DNA from: Batillaria attramentaria
Taxonomy: Eukaryota > Mollusca > Gastropoda > Batillariidae
Assembly (NCBI GenBank): GCA_018292915.2
Contig: JACVVK020000544.1
Coordinates: forward strand, 62,001-126,000
Reading direction: 5' to 3'
Length of the DNA: 64,000 nt
Below the pieces are notes generated by a model that worked only from the letters and a program-made list of their open reading frames with translations, was not told the DNA's origin and made no database searches. Shown here in pieces: positions 22,205 through 32,787 of the stretch (the stretch's first letter is position 1; each line of letters opens with the position of its first letter). Position numbers and translations under genes: made by a program.

Positions 22205-23175
22205 AAAACGGATAACGTTTTGAAGTCAGCATAACGTTATGGAGTCAGCATAACGTTATGGAGCCCGCACAATGTTATGGGGTCAGCATAGCGTTATGGA
22301 GCCCGCACAATGTTATGGATTCGACACCGCACAATGTTATGGATTCGACACCGCACAATCTTATGGGGTCAGCATAACGTTATGGATCCGGCACAATGTT
22401 ATGGGGTCAGCATAGCGTTATGGATCCCGCACAATGTTATGGAGTCAGCATAACGTTATGGAGCCCGCACAATGTTATGGAGTCAGCATAACGTTATGGA
22501 GCCCGCACAATGTTATGGAGTCAGCATAACGTTATGGAGCCCGCACAATGTTATGGAGTCAGCATAACGTTATGGAGCCCGCACAATGTTATGGGGTCAG
22601 CATAGCGTTATGGATCCCGCACAATGTTATGGAGTCAGCATAACGTTATGGATCCCGCACAATGTTATGGAGTCAGCATAACGTTATGGATCCCGCACAA
22701 TGTTATGGAGTCAGCATAACGTTATGGAGCCCGCACAATGTTATGGAGTCAGCATAACGTTATGGATCCCGCACAATGTTATGGGGTCAGCATAGCGTTA
22801 TGGATCCCGCACAATGTTATGGAGTCAGCATAACGTTATGGAGCCCGCACAATGTTATGGAGTCAGCATAACGTTATGGAGCCCGCACAATGTTATGGAG
22901 TCAGCATAACGTTATGGAGCCCGCACAATGTTATGGATTCGACACAGTTTGGGGTCAGCATAATATTTTGCAATCAGCACAAAGTTTTGGGGTCAGCAAA
23001 TGATTTTGCAATCAGCACAACGTTTTGGGGTCAGCATAATATTTTGCAATCAGCACAAAGTTTTGGGGTCAGCATACTATTTTGCAATCAGCACAACGTT
23101 TTGGGGTCAGCATAATATTTTGCAATCAGCACAACGTTTTGGGGTCAGCCCGACGTTATGGAGTCAGCACAAGGT
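22205..23175. repeat. 19/38-bp minisatellite with two subdomains
   Basis: In 22205-22945 the unit alternates two 19-mers, GTTATGGAGTCAGCATAAC and GTTATGGAGCCCGCACAAT, giving a 38-bp dimer. From about 22946 to 23160 a related 38-bp dimer built on TTTTGGGGTCAGCATAATA and TTTTGCAATCAGCACAAMG takes over. Two TTCGACACCGC insertions (near 22320-22350) break the register. The whole looks like an old 19-mer that dimerised and then split into two types. Confidence 0.93.
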
Positions 23176-23179
23176 TTTC

Positions 23180-23276
23180 CTTCCATCTACTGATCTAGGA
23201 CAGGGGTCGAACTCACACCGATTCGCGCGAAATGCGAGAGTAGTGGACTAACCCACTACACCATTGAGCCGGTCGC
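23180..23276 (-). mobile_element. tRNA-derived SINE head, family 1
   Basis: The minus strand from 23276 reads GGCGACCGGCTCAATGGTG, an A-box-like GTGTAGTGGGTTAGTCC, and a B-box GAGTTCGACCCC. The body is missing or replaced by the 19/38-bp array on its left. Confidence 0.72.
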
Positions 23277-23806
23277 CCCCACTCAACGAAATTCACCCGC
23301 TGTTTTTATGACCCTTAATAGTGAAAAACGTAGTGCCCCCTCCCCCCCTCCTCCCCCTCATCCGTCTGACTTCTCTGATCACAAGGTGCTGTTTCAGCAC
23401 CAGTTCGCCTCCCGGTCCTGGCTCTCTACTTTCCACAAATGTTTCTCAATTCCTGGCCGGCCTATGGGGTAGTGCCAGGTCTTGCGCGGAAAATGGGTAA
23501 TACTTTTCGTCTGGCCCCCACAGGGGGCGCTACAGCTGTAAAAGGGAGAACAGGAAATGAAAGACTGCGAATCTCAGGGTTAGAAGGACAACATGGCACT
23601 GACAGGATTTTGTCAAATGGGCATGTCAGTCTTCTAGTTGGCTAACTCGCTGTGTGCACGTGCAGCAAAGAAATAAAGGCACAGTTTCTGACCGTTGGCC
23701 TTCGGGTGAGGGGGGGAGGGGGTACTTTCAAAATGGTCAGTTTCCCCATGCATACAATGCGAACAACTGGAGTAAAGATAGGGTCAGTAGTTTTTGAACA
23801 ATTGTT
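23277..23806. other. no recognisable feature
   Basis: C-rich at 23335-23360, otherwise mixed. The 68-codon frame at 23439-23645 shows no domain. Confidence 0.5.
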
Positions 23807-24097
23807 CAGGGCCCGTGTGTAAAAGTCGAGGTTAATTTAAGCCATGGCTACGGGCCTAAACCAGACTAGGACAAGAGAAACCCAAACGCAAAATTATATT
23901 GAATTTTAAAAAAGGTAGCAAAGAAAGGAAGAAAAAAATCCTTCTATAACGGCTCAGGCACCTTCCTGGAATGGGCCCGCTTCCTGATTTAAAACAAAAA
24001 ACCAACAGAAAATTTAACCCTAGAGCTAGTTTAGTTCGAGGTTAGACACTAACTCGGGGCTATAATCCCTAACCTCGACTATTACATAAGGGCCCTG
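23807..24097. mobile_element. 291-bp MITE with about 30-bp terminal inverted repeats
   Basis: The left end CAGGGCCCGTGTGTAAAAGT, continuing CGAGGTTA, is matched on the complementary strand of the right end by CAGGGCCCTTATGTAATAGT and CGAGGTTA. The interior is AT-rich with no frame. The CAGGG terminus is common in hAT-type and some other DNA transposons; an 8-bp target duplication is not visible, so the superfamily is left open. Confidence 0.82.
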
Positions 24098-24149
24098 ACG
24101 GTTATCAGAAACAAACATGGGGATGGGTTAGGAGATAGGGGGTAGGGGT

Positions 24150-24172
24150 GGGAGTGTGTGTGTGGGGGGGGG
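24150..24172. repeat. short (GT)n-poly(G)
   Basis: A few GT dinucleotides run into about eleven G, the motif order seen at 271, 791 and 19750. Confidence 0.85.
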
Positions 24173-24962
24173 GGGTTGACGGGAGTAGGGAGAGCTCCGG
24201 AGATCTCAACTACACGGATCGATATGTTTGCTCGAGTGGCCAACTGACACTCATTCCAAGATTCTTTTTCTGTCCAGGTATTTCCTGAGGAGAACGCGTC
24301 ATTAAATGCTACGAAAATTGATTTGATGTTGTGCACAGCGTATAGATCTATGTCCAACATTTCCATAAGACAGGATGAGAAACAGGAAACACAAGAATCA
24401 GACACACCAAGTTGGCATCAGAAAATGAATCACAATGTCTTCTGTTACCGGATGGACCTGATATCACCAACCCCACTTGCTGGAGCAATATTCTCACTCT
24501 ATTCTGTCTTCTATTTTATATATTGAGTATATTCTCACTCTATCCCGTCTTCTACATCAACACATAATTATATTTCAACACAAGCTGACTCACATCGGTT
24601 TCTTTGTCTGCCTTGGTCGTGGGTTGGTTTTCTCTCTTCCTGTGTGGAAGACTGATTTCTTTCTTTGTGATTGGATTGGTGATTGTTTTGTTGTTGTTTT
24701 GATGTTGTTATTGTTGTTTTGTTGTTATTGTTGTTTTGTTGGTTTAGGGGTTTTGGGTTTAGTTTTTAAGTTGTTTCTCTATAGAGAAACAATTTTATGA
24801 GACGGGGCAGATTTTGCTACGCGCAGCAGCAAGTTTCAGTAATACAAAACAAGACTGTGACGTTATTCTCCACACAATACTTACTTTCACGCACACAGTG
24901 ACGTAACGAACTCTGCGTCATAGACACTTGACGTGCACACTATGCTGCTGCGTTCTTTTTGG
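24173..24962. other. no gene; 22-bp palindrome at 24771-24792
   Basis: The perfect palindrome TTGTTTCTCTA/TAGAGAAACAA lies after a GTT-rich region. Nothing else is recognised. Confidence 0.5.
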
Positions 24963-24974
24963 CGGGAGTTGTGA

Positions 24975-25024
<50 letters not shown>
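24963..25024. repeat. (GT)n microsatellite
   Basis: About 22 GT dinucleotides at 24979-25024, preceded by unique sequence. Confidence 0.95.
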
Positions 25025-25025
<1 letters not shown>

Positions 25026-25565
25026 ACGGATGTAATGATATCTATCTCCTAAACCACCTCGTTGGAGGCCTTTTTACTTTGAGATAAAATGGGATTTCAC
25101 CTTCTCCAGAGCTACCTTTCACGATTTTTAGCCTGCCGCATTTTCAGAAGAGTTATCGCCGATTTTAAAAAATCGGTCATGTTACGAATTTTTTTCGAAA
25201 AAAAAGTTCAAATGGCTTCATTTTCTGAAATCGGGAAGATCATCCAATTATACTGCCTGTTTTCGTAGCACAGCTCTGTAGCTCTGACAGGTTTTGTGTA
25301 AGAAAAATATTTCCGAGGTAGGGGTGGTTTGCATATAAGGTCAAATATCTATGAAAAGACTCCTTCAAATTACTCATCATTCCGGTATTTTTGTCACTTG
25401 TGCCAACTGCACATATGACATGAACTGCTGCACTATTATAGCTTTAGTATTAAGAATAGCAGAGCTTTTAGATAAACACATTTTTTCACGTTTCTGCGAG
25501 AAGCGCCAGTCAAAAAAGTTCCAATTTTGCAATTTCCTAAGTACAACCTAAGGCACTTAAGTCCA

Positions 25566-25985
25566 CGTTTCATCAGCTCTCCAGATCTTCCAGATTTTAT
25601 GTCAAAATTAATTCAGTCACGGAAGTCACAAAAGCAACAAGGAAATCACAAGATATGAAGAAGTATCATCTGTCAGACGAACAGCGTGAGGCTGACGTCA
25701 AATGTTTGGTTCACAGACAAAATCTGCAAGTATCGCCACTGCTTCCGACATTTCATCAGCCCTCTAGATCTTCCAGATTTCACGTGAAAAATAATTCAGT
25801 CGGAGAAGTCACAAAGGCAACAGGGAAATCACAAGACATGAACAAGCATCCTCAGACGATCTCAGTGCTAGAGGCTGACGTCAAAAGTTTAGTTCACGGA
25901 ATTGACGTCATCTCTCTCTCTCTCTCTCTCTCTGTATGACCTGCCTGAGGCTGACGTCAAATGTTTAGTTCAAGGAACTGACGTC

Positions 25986-26016
<31 letters not shown>

Positions 26017-26018
26017 GG
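25566..26018. repeat. about 182-bp duplication with shorter third copy and (CT)n
   Basis: TTCATCAGCYCTCYAGATCT begins at about 25569 and again at about 25751. Related text follows through GAGGCTGACGTCAAA at 25688 and 25870, and a third, partial copy starts near 25948. CT runs occupy about 25914-25935 and 25987-26017. The stretch 25025-25565 holds nothing firm. Confidence 0.8.
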
Positions 26019-26250
26019 GCAGCCAGGGTGGCCGAATGGTAGAGCGTAGGACTTTCAATGCTTGGGCCGAGAGTTCGAATCCTGGCCGCTGGGGCCAAAT
26101 ATTTGTGCTGGCCTTTTCCTCGTTGCCCCGTCTTTGATATCACCCTTATGTGGTGGCAAAGGACGTTAAACCAAAGACCTTGGAATCAGATTTATGTTTC
26201 CAAGATCTTTGGTTAAACTCCTAAACACCCACCCACCCACCCTCTCTCTC
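26017..26250 (+). mobile_element. tRNA-derived SINE, family 2, interrupted near its tail
   Basis: The head GGCCGAATGGTAGAGC and the B-box AGTTCGAATCC are intact. The body continues through CCAAATATTTGTGCTGGCC, GATATCACCCTTATGTGG and GGACGTTAAAC. A hairpin insertion then splits the tail, which resumes at GTTAAACTCCTAAACACC and (CACC)n. Confidence 0.9.
26172..26211. mobile_element. about 40-bp hairpin insertion flanked by GTTAAAC
   Basis: CAAAGACCTTGGAA and TTCCAAGATCTTTG form a 14-bp stem with one mismatch around a 12-nt loop. GTTAAAC stands on both sides (26165-26171 and 26212-26218). The other family-2 copies carry the tail uninterrupted with a single GTTAAAC, so this is an insertion with a duplicated target that includes TTAA. 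Exact boundaries are ambiguous by one or two bases. Confidence 0.75.
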
Positions 26251-26626
26251 TGCCTCTCTCTCTCTCTCTCCCCCTTCTTCCCCCACCCGGCCCCACCCCC
26301 AGTCACGTGGCTAATCGGTCGAGGTCGTAGAGGATCTAGTGTCATTGGTAGAACTTGGAGAGGGGAGAACCGGCAACAATAACAACAAAACAGACAAAAT
26401 AAAATGAAGTTTGGAGAAACAACTTTGTAGGACGGGGCCGTTCCTCCTTGTTTTTTTAATTGTTGTTTTGTTTGTTTGGGGGGAAAGGTGTTTTGTTTTG
26501 TCTACTTTGTTTGTCTACTGGATATCTTTCTCGCGCGGATTGAGTGGTTTTCCTCCATCTAATTACTGCCTCTTAAAACTCTTCAAGCGTGGGGAATTAC
26601 AGAGGATTTCTGCCAGAACAATCTCT
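26251..26626. other. no recognisable feature
   Basis: CT-rich at the start, then mixed sequence without a supported frame. Confidence 0.5.
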
Positions 26627-27190
26627 CCACTCCATGGTACTTTATATAGCACTGTCTCCACTCCATGGTACTTTATAATTATAGCACTGTCTCCACTCCA
26701 TGGTACTTTATATAGCACTGTCTCCACTCCATGGTACTTTATATAGCACTGTCTCCACGCCATGGTACTTTATATAGCACTGTCTCCACGCCATGGTACT
26801 TTATATAGCACTGTCTCCACGCCATGGTACTTTATATAGCACTGTCTCCACTCCATGGTACTTTATATAGCACTGTCTCCACTCCATGGTACTTTATATA
26901 GCACTGTCTCCACTCCATGGTACTTTATATAGCACTGTCTCCACTCCATGGTACTTTATATAGCACTGTCTCCACTCCATGGTACTTTATATAGCACTGT
27001 CTCCACTCCATGGTACTTTATATAGCACTGTCTCCACTCCATGGTACTTTATATAGCACTGCGGCTTATCTACACTGGACACGTTTCGTAACAGATGATA
27101 CCCCTTCCCCCCCCCCCCTCCCTCCTCTCTCTGTCCATGGTACTTTATATAGCACTGTCTCCACTCCATGGTACTTTATATAGCACTGCG
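26627..27190. repeat. 31-bp minisatellite, about 15 copies plus a displaced pair
   Basis: The unit starts CCACTCCATGGTACTTTATA and ends TAGCACTGTCT; three consecutive copies have CCACGCC. The second copy carries a 5-bp insertion. The array ends at about 27061. Two more copies stand at about 27134-27186. Each block is followed by the same non-repeat sequence starting GCGGCTTATCTACACTGG, so part of the array end was duplicated with its flank. Confidence 0.94.
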
Positions 27191-27280
27191 GCTTATCTAC
27201 ACTGGACACGTTTCGTAACAGTTGATACCCCTTCCCCCCCCTCCTCCCTTCCCCCCCCCCTCCTCCCTCCCCCCTCCTCT
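27062..27280. repeat. duplicated flank of the 31-bp array with C-rich tracts
   Basis: About 45 bp from GCGGCTTATC through GTAACAGWTGATACCCC is present at 27061-27105 and 27187-27231. Each copy is followed by C homopolymers and CTCC runs. Confidence 0.85.
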
Positions 27281-27660
27281 CTCTCTGTGAAAACAGATAC
27301 AAAATGTATTTTTTCAAAACCTTCTTGCAACCACTCGGAAGTCGTTTAGCAAACAGATAGTCCGTCCCAGGCAACACTCCAACATCACAGCGGGTTGCAA
27401 GAGCACAACACCGTCTGAGTCTTCATCAACCAGTAAAAGCAAGCTGGTCGATTATCTATACCGTCTTTGTTTGCTGGCGTCCTCAAGTTTCTGGGGGGCG
27501 AGGGAAGTTGCTAAAACAGTTTTCGACTTTTTCGAGAGACCGCGTGGCAGGTAACTGAAGATAATGGCTGTGCTAATGGCGTGATTAGATTTCGGGTCGC
27601 GGACTATTACACTCACAACTATCGAACTTTCACCAGCCCAGTATTTTCTTTTAACAACTC

Positions 27661-27792
<132 letters not shown>

Positions 27793-28169
27793 GCAGAAGG
27801 GAAAAAAAAAGTCATAAAAAGACAATATATATATTGTCAAGAGCAACGATAGAGAGAGCTGGGGAAGTGGGGGGGGGGGGGAGAAGGAGGAGGAGGTGGT
27901 GGATGAGCGTGGCAAACGGCGTGGACTGGAACTTCAGGTCAACAAGATACAATCAGCTCCACTCTCACAGTTTCCTGAGACCCGGTTCACACCATTGATT
28001 GGTTGGCTGTCTGGTGCCAATCTTGCTGAAGTAGCGTGGTCGTGTGTCTTCCTATGCACCAGTCCAGAAAGACAGCCAACGCGTTTGACAAGGTTCTGTA
28101 AATAGTCTGGACGTTTTTGCTCGTTCTAACAATCGATACAGAGTTATGAGAAACTGTCTTTGAATGAGA

Positions 28170-28203
28170 CCCCCCCCCCCCCCCCAAAAAAAAAAAAAAA
28201 AAG
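28170..28203. repeat. poly(C)-poly(A)
   Basis: About 15 C followed by about 17 A. 27792-28169 shows only a G-rich stretch near 27868-27900. Confidence 0.93.
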
Positions 28204-28266
28204 ATTTGGGTGTCGGTAAATAACGTCTTCTCCTTCTTCTTCTTCTGTGTTGGCTGCCTGGCCGAG

Positions 28267-28268
<2 letters not shown>

Positions 28269-28340
<72 letters not shown>
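28269..28340. repeat. (AT)n-(AG)n compound microsatellite
   Basis: About 14 AT followed by about 20 AG. It directly adjoins a copy of the dispersed element described at 28338-28495. Confidence 0.96.
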
Positions 28341-28495
28341 CCCTAAATCTATAAGCTTATATAGATTAGGGTTAGGGTTATCTATATATAGATCTAGGGA
28401 GCGCTCTCGGCTTTTCTTACTTTCCTACTTTCAAATTAACCTGATTGAGCGCATGTTTTCGGCTTTAGCGACGCCTTTGTTCCTATTCTATGGGA
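28338..28495 (-). mobile_element. dispersed repeat E (fragment), with a telomere-like core
   Basis: CTCCCTAAATCTATA (28342) pairs with TATAGATCTAGGGAG (about 28387-28401) with one mismatch. Between them lies TTAGGGTTAGGGTTA. From about 28390 to 28480 the sequence is the reverse complement of 43957-44055, including AAAGCCGAAAACATGCGCTC read on the minus strand. It borders an (AT)n run, as do the other copies. Confidence 0.75.
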
Positions 28496-28769
28496 TAATA
28501 ACTTTAGTTCCGTGACTGCCAGGAAGTCCGCCGCCCGTTAGTTCGTCGACAGGTGCTCAGAGTTTGGAGTTACGATTTCGTTGAAACAGTCACGGTAGTT
28601 CCAGACATACGCTCCAGAAATTATTACGGCAAAACTGGAATGAGCCGAACACAATCCTCGATACAGCTGAGCTATCATGGACACTACCACCAGCCCCCTC
28701 ACTCCCTCTCTAGAAGAGAGAATACATGGTGTTTTAGGAGGGCGAAAAGATTTACACTTAGTTTGAACA

Positions 28770-29395
28770 AGACAGTTACACTTACACTTACATTAAGACT
28801 GTTACAGTTACACTTACATTAAGACTGGTACAGTTACACTTACATTAAGACTGTTACAGTTACACTTACATTAAGACTGTTACAGTTACACTTACATTAA
28901 GACTGTTACAGTTACACTTACATTAAGACTGTTACAGTTACACTTACATTAAGACTGTTACAGTTACACTTACATTAAGACTGTTACAGTTACACTTACA
29001 TTAAGACTGTTACAGTTACACTTACATTAAGACTGTTACAGTTACACTTACATTAAGACTGTTACAGTTACACTTACATTAAGACTGTTACAGTTACACT
29101 TACATTAAGACTGTTACAGTTTAGTTAAGACGGTTACACTTACGGTTAGATCAAGGCGGTTACACTTACAGTAAGATTAAGACGGTTACACTTACAGTTA
29201 CATAAAGACTGTTACACTTACATTAAGACTGTTACAGTTACACTTACATTAAGACTGTTACACTTACACTTACATTAAGACTGTTACAGTTTAGTTAAGA
29301 CGGTTACACTTACGGTTAGATCAAGGCGGTTACACTTACAGTAAGATTAAGACGGTTACACTTACAGTTACATAAAGACTGTTACACTTACATTT
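28770..29395. repeat. 26-bp minisatellite with a 170-bp higher-order duplication
   Basis: The unit TTACAGTTACACTTACATTA + AGACTG is repeated about 14 times. A composite segment starting at 29111 (CTGTTACAGTTTAGTTAAG, then degenerate GACGGTTACACTTAC units) recurs at 29281, an offset of 170 bp. Confidence 0.93.
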
Positions 29396-29698
29396 AGAAG
29401 AAGGTGGCAAAGAACGGGATTTCGGGGAGGGAAGAGGGTGGGAGAGGTAGGAAGGGGGAGGGAAGCATACCACCCTCTTCTACACATACACAGCTTCTTC
29501 ACTCCCCTTTTCCGTAAATTTCTGTCCTGTTTCAATAATTGACACTTGTTTAACTGCGCGAGAGACAAGTGTCCGGGGAGACCCGTGTCAGGTCCTTGAT
29601 CACTGTCCTCTAAATGTCACCGCAAGGCTGGCCGAGACGATTACAGTTTGGCCAGAAAATGTGTGGGCCAACCGAGACAGCTGAACAGATTGTACATA

Positions 29699-29739
29699 CA
29701 GAGAGAGAGAGAGAGAGAGAGAAACAGAGAGAGAGAGAG

Positions 29740-29799
<60 letters not shown>
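29699..29799. repeat. (GA)n microsatellite
   Basis: GA dinucleotides with two AACA interruptions. 29396-29698 shows nothing recognised. Confidence 0.96.
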
Positions 29800-29801
<2 letters not shown>

Positions 29802-29975
29802 AAGGTCTATTTTGCAAGAACGAAAACAAATGCAAGATTTCATTAGATCGTAAATTCCTCCGAGATACAGGACAGTTCGTGTGGATTTTCCTAATTCCCT
29901 GAGTGGAGCGGACAATGCACACCTTCACACTTCCTCAATTGTCTGTCTCATGAAGTTTTCCCACGGCCACCGAGG

Positions 29976-29976
<1 letters not shown>

Positions 29977-30054
<78 letters not shown>
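29977..30054. repeat. (GT)n microsatellite
   Basis: About 38 uninterrupted GT. The next 500 bp (30055-30580) have no recognisable feature. Confidence 0.97.
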
Positions 30055-30056
<2 letters not shown>

Positions 30057-30577
30057 AAAATAAACACAGAAATAAAAACAGCCAAAGTCGGCACCATCAC
30101 AAAACTCCTCATCAATGTGACAGTGCGCTCCCATAACCAATGCTGGCGAAACTTGAACATCAATCAAGAGAACAAAGACACACAGTTACACAAAGACAAG
30201 TGCGGATCGACCCCCCAAAAGTACAAACTATTTTTAACCACCTTCCCCTAAAAACATCATTGAATCACTGTGCGATGTGGCCATGATTATACTGGTTAAA
30301 ACAGCAGGCACAGATGTTTTTCAGTGAAGACGCAATATTGGGAAGTAATTCCAAAACATTCTCGGAGTGTTTCACATGTGGGCCATCGATTCATGCTTAC
30401 GTAATTTAATGTCATAGTTATGTGTCTTTTTCCTTAAAACAAGGAATTTGTGCGTTAGGTTTTTGCTTCTTTTTTATCATTGGTCAAGGTTGGTCGCGAT
30501 TTGTCTCCCTTGCAGCGCGGCTTACTACTTTTTATTTTTATCCTCAGGAATTACGTTTGTTTTGTCTCGCTTTTGCT

Positions 30578-30582
30578 CTGTG

Positions 30583-30669
<87 letters not shown>

Positions 30670-30678
30670 CAGAGAGAA
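30578..30678. repeat. (GT)n-(GA)n compound microsatellite
   Basis: About 37 GT followed by about eight GA with a C interruption. Confidence 0.96.
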
Positions 30679-30744
30679 TGTTTGTTTTTGCGACGGTAAA
30701 GTCTTGGCCCAATTAACATATTTCAACTTGCCATTGCTAAACTA

Positions 30745-30935
30745 CCCCCCCCCACACACACACACACACACACACATACACACACACACACCACACACAC
30801 CCCCAATCCCCCACACACACATACACACACACACACCACACACACCCCCAATCCCCCACACACACATACACACACACACACACACACCCCCCCAATCCCC
30901 CACACACACCACACACACCCCCAATCCCCCACACC
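30745..30935. repeat. CA-rich minisatellite with CCCCCAATCCCC spacer
   Basis: CA runs of varying length alternate with CCCCCAATCCCCCACAC, four copies of the spacer in all. It looks like a CA microsatellite that was amplified together with a C-rich interruption. Confidence 0.9.
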
Positions 30936-31592
30936 TCCACTCAAAAAAAACAACCAAACAAAACCAGGAAAGAATTACTCTAAACTCTACAGAAAGAAAG
31001 AGAAAAATCGAAACAGAAAGACCTTGAGAACAGCTGTACCAAGGGAAGATAACCTGAATTTATAACGTCGTTGGACCAGCGGAAGCAAAAGATTTATCTC
31101 CCGAGTGATCTCAAGATCAAATCTACAGTGCATTCGGCCCGTTTCAACAGAGCAGGATAGCGAAAGCTATCGAACCATCTCTCTCTGTACTCAAGTTTTA
31201 AAGCGGAGAGCGGGAAGCGGGTACTCCATCACGTGCTGTAACACGGCTCAAGCCAAACACTGAGCCCGTCTCTGGCCCCCGTTTCGAGCTGTTAGATCAC
31301 ATCCGGTCGTGCATTATGGGACGGATGGCGTGCGTGCAATGAGCTGTACTAAATACGCGGAACTCGTTTGCGGCAGGTGCTTAGCAGGCGGAAATTCACC
31401 ATTTCACGTCTACCGTTGTCGGCACAGTAGACATATAGATCTATACATGTAGCGGGAAATGTGTGCTGATTGTCACGCTTTATCTTTCTTCTTCTTCTTT
31501 TTTTTTTTAATTCACGCGCATGATTTTGTCTCCTGATTCCACCCAGCCTCACTTTTGGCGTCACGTGATCGCGAAGGCGTGCTGCTGACAAG
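30936..31592. other. no repeat; possible upstream region of the frame at 31593
   Basis: Mixed sequence with a pyrimidine-rich tract at 31485-31510. No TATA-like element or splice junction can be argued with confidence. Confidence 0.35.
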
Positions 31593-31697
31593 ATGGCGAC
31601 AAAAACATTGAGGGATTACCAAATTGCACGCTTAATGGCGTTTATTAAGGCGAATCCCTGTACCTGGGACACCAGATATTCCAGAAATCCACAATAA
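31593..31697 (+). pseudogene. truncated frame resembling the start of a MADF domain
   Basis: A 34-codon frame with a favourable context (AAGATGGCG) contains RLMAFIKANPCTWDTRYS. This matches the beginning of MADF (Myb/SANT-like, Adf-1-type) DNA-binding domains, which typically read (L/I)Ixx(V/I)xxxPxLWDxxxxxY. It ends in TAA before the rest of the domain (normally about 80-90 residues). MADF proteins occur as transcription factors and as companion proteins of PIF/Harbinger transposons. It may be a relic of such an element or a first exon; no donor site lies at the end. No other part of a MADF protein was found nearby. Confidence 0.45.
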
Positions 31698-31754
31698 CGG
31701 AAATCGGAACTCGCGAGATTTTCCATTTCCACATACGGTAACGTGAATAGCAAT

Positions 31755-31956
31755 CCACCCGGGATCACATAATTATACATGTCATTATCCACCCGGGATC
31801 ACATAATTATACGTCATTATCCACCCGGGATCACATAATTATACATGTCATTATCCACCCGGGATCACATAATTATACATGTCATTATCCACCCGGGATC
31901 ACATAATTATACATGTCATTATCCACCCGGGATCACATAATTATACATGTCATTAT
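31755..31956. repeat. 34-bp minisatellite, 6 copies
   Basis: Unit starts are at 31755, 31789, 31821, 31855, 31889 and 31923; the second unit is 2 bp short. Each has CCACCCGGGATCACATAATT followed by ATACATGTCATTAT. Confidence 0.96.
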
Positions 31957-32383
31957 GAGAAGTGTGCACTCGCCAGAATTTTCCATATAACTAGGTAAAC
32001 GTAGATCGCCAGTCTGGTCAACGGGCTATCGGATGGAGACAGCATAGGACAGGATAGGATAGGATAGGCCAGTTTCTATCCAGGTATAGGACAGGCTTAA
32101 CTGGGCAGGCACATAGGATGATTAGTTGTCTGTGTGACCGCGGTGAGTCTGACTCCGCCAGTCTGGTCAATGGGTTATGGAGAGGTTCTCATCTCTCCCC
32201 AGCACACACCCGCCGCCAGCATACAGAGCAGGCCCAGCCCGGCACGTCTCCCTGACCTCTAGTCCTTTTCCATTCCTCACTAATCAGCCCGGAGATTTTT
32301 CGGATTGCTGAGGAGAAAGGAAACGACGCAGAATACAAACGACATCTCTGTCGCTGGCTGAGCGGAATTCACGTAGGAGGGAC

Positions 32384-32460
32384 TAGAGAAAGCGGGCAGA
32401 CTATATAGAGAAAGCGGGGGGACTATGAGAAAGCGGTGGGACTATATAGAGAATGCGGAA
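32384..32460. repeat. short imperfect tandem repeat, about 4 copies
   Basis: GACTATATAGAGAAAGCGG recurs with length changes. A phrase CGCCAGTCTGGTCAAYGGG also occurs twice upstream, at about 32007 and 32155. 31957-32720 otherwise shows AGGAT runs near 32045-32070 and no gene. Confidence 0.75.
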
Positions 32461-32726
32461 GGGATGGGGAGGGGGGGGGGACTAAGCCCGTGGTGTCAGT
32501 ATTGCTCAAGGGGATTGTGATCAGTGCCCGAACTAAAACGATTTACTCTGTCGATTTGGCGTCTGACACGTGCGCCCCAAGGGAGAGCATTTTCAGCTTC
32601 CGGTTTGGTGATAATTGTAAGTGCTGGAAATAACTGGCTTGACCAGAATAAAGTGGTTCCCTCCCCAAGCACGTGCACAACGTTGTAGGCTGAGAGGCCA
32701 GACTGTTAAATGGTCATGAAGTTTAA

Positions 32727-32728
<2 letters not shown>

Positions 32729-32783
<55 letters not shown>
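32729..32783. repeat. (GT)n microsatellite
   Basis: About 27 GT followed by GA-rich sequence. 32784-33130 and 33185-33550 show nothing recognised; a G/GA run lies at 33140-33181. Confidence 0.96.
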
Positions 32784-32787
<4 letters not shown>

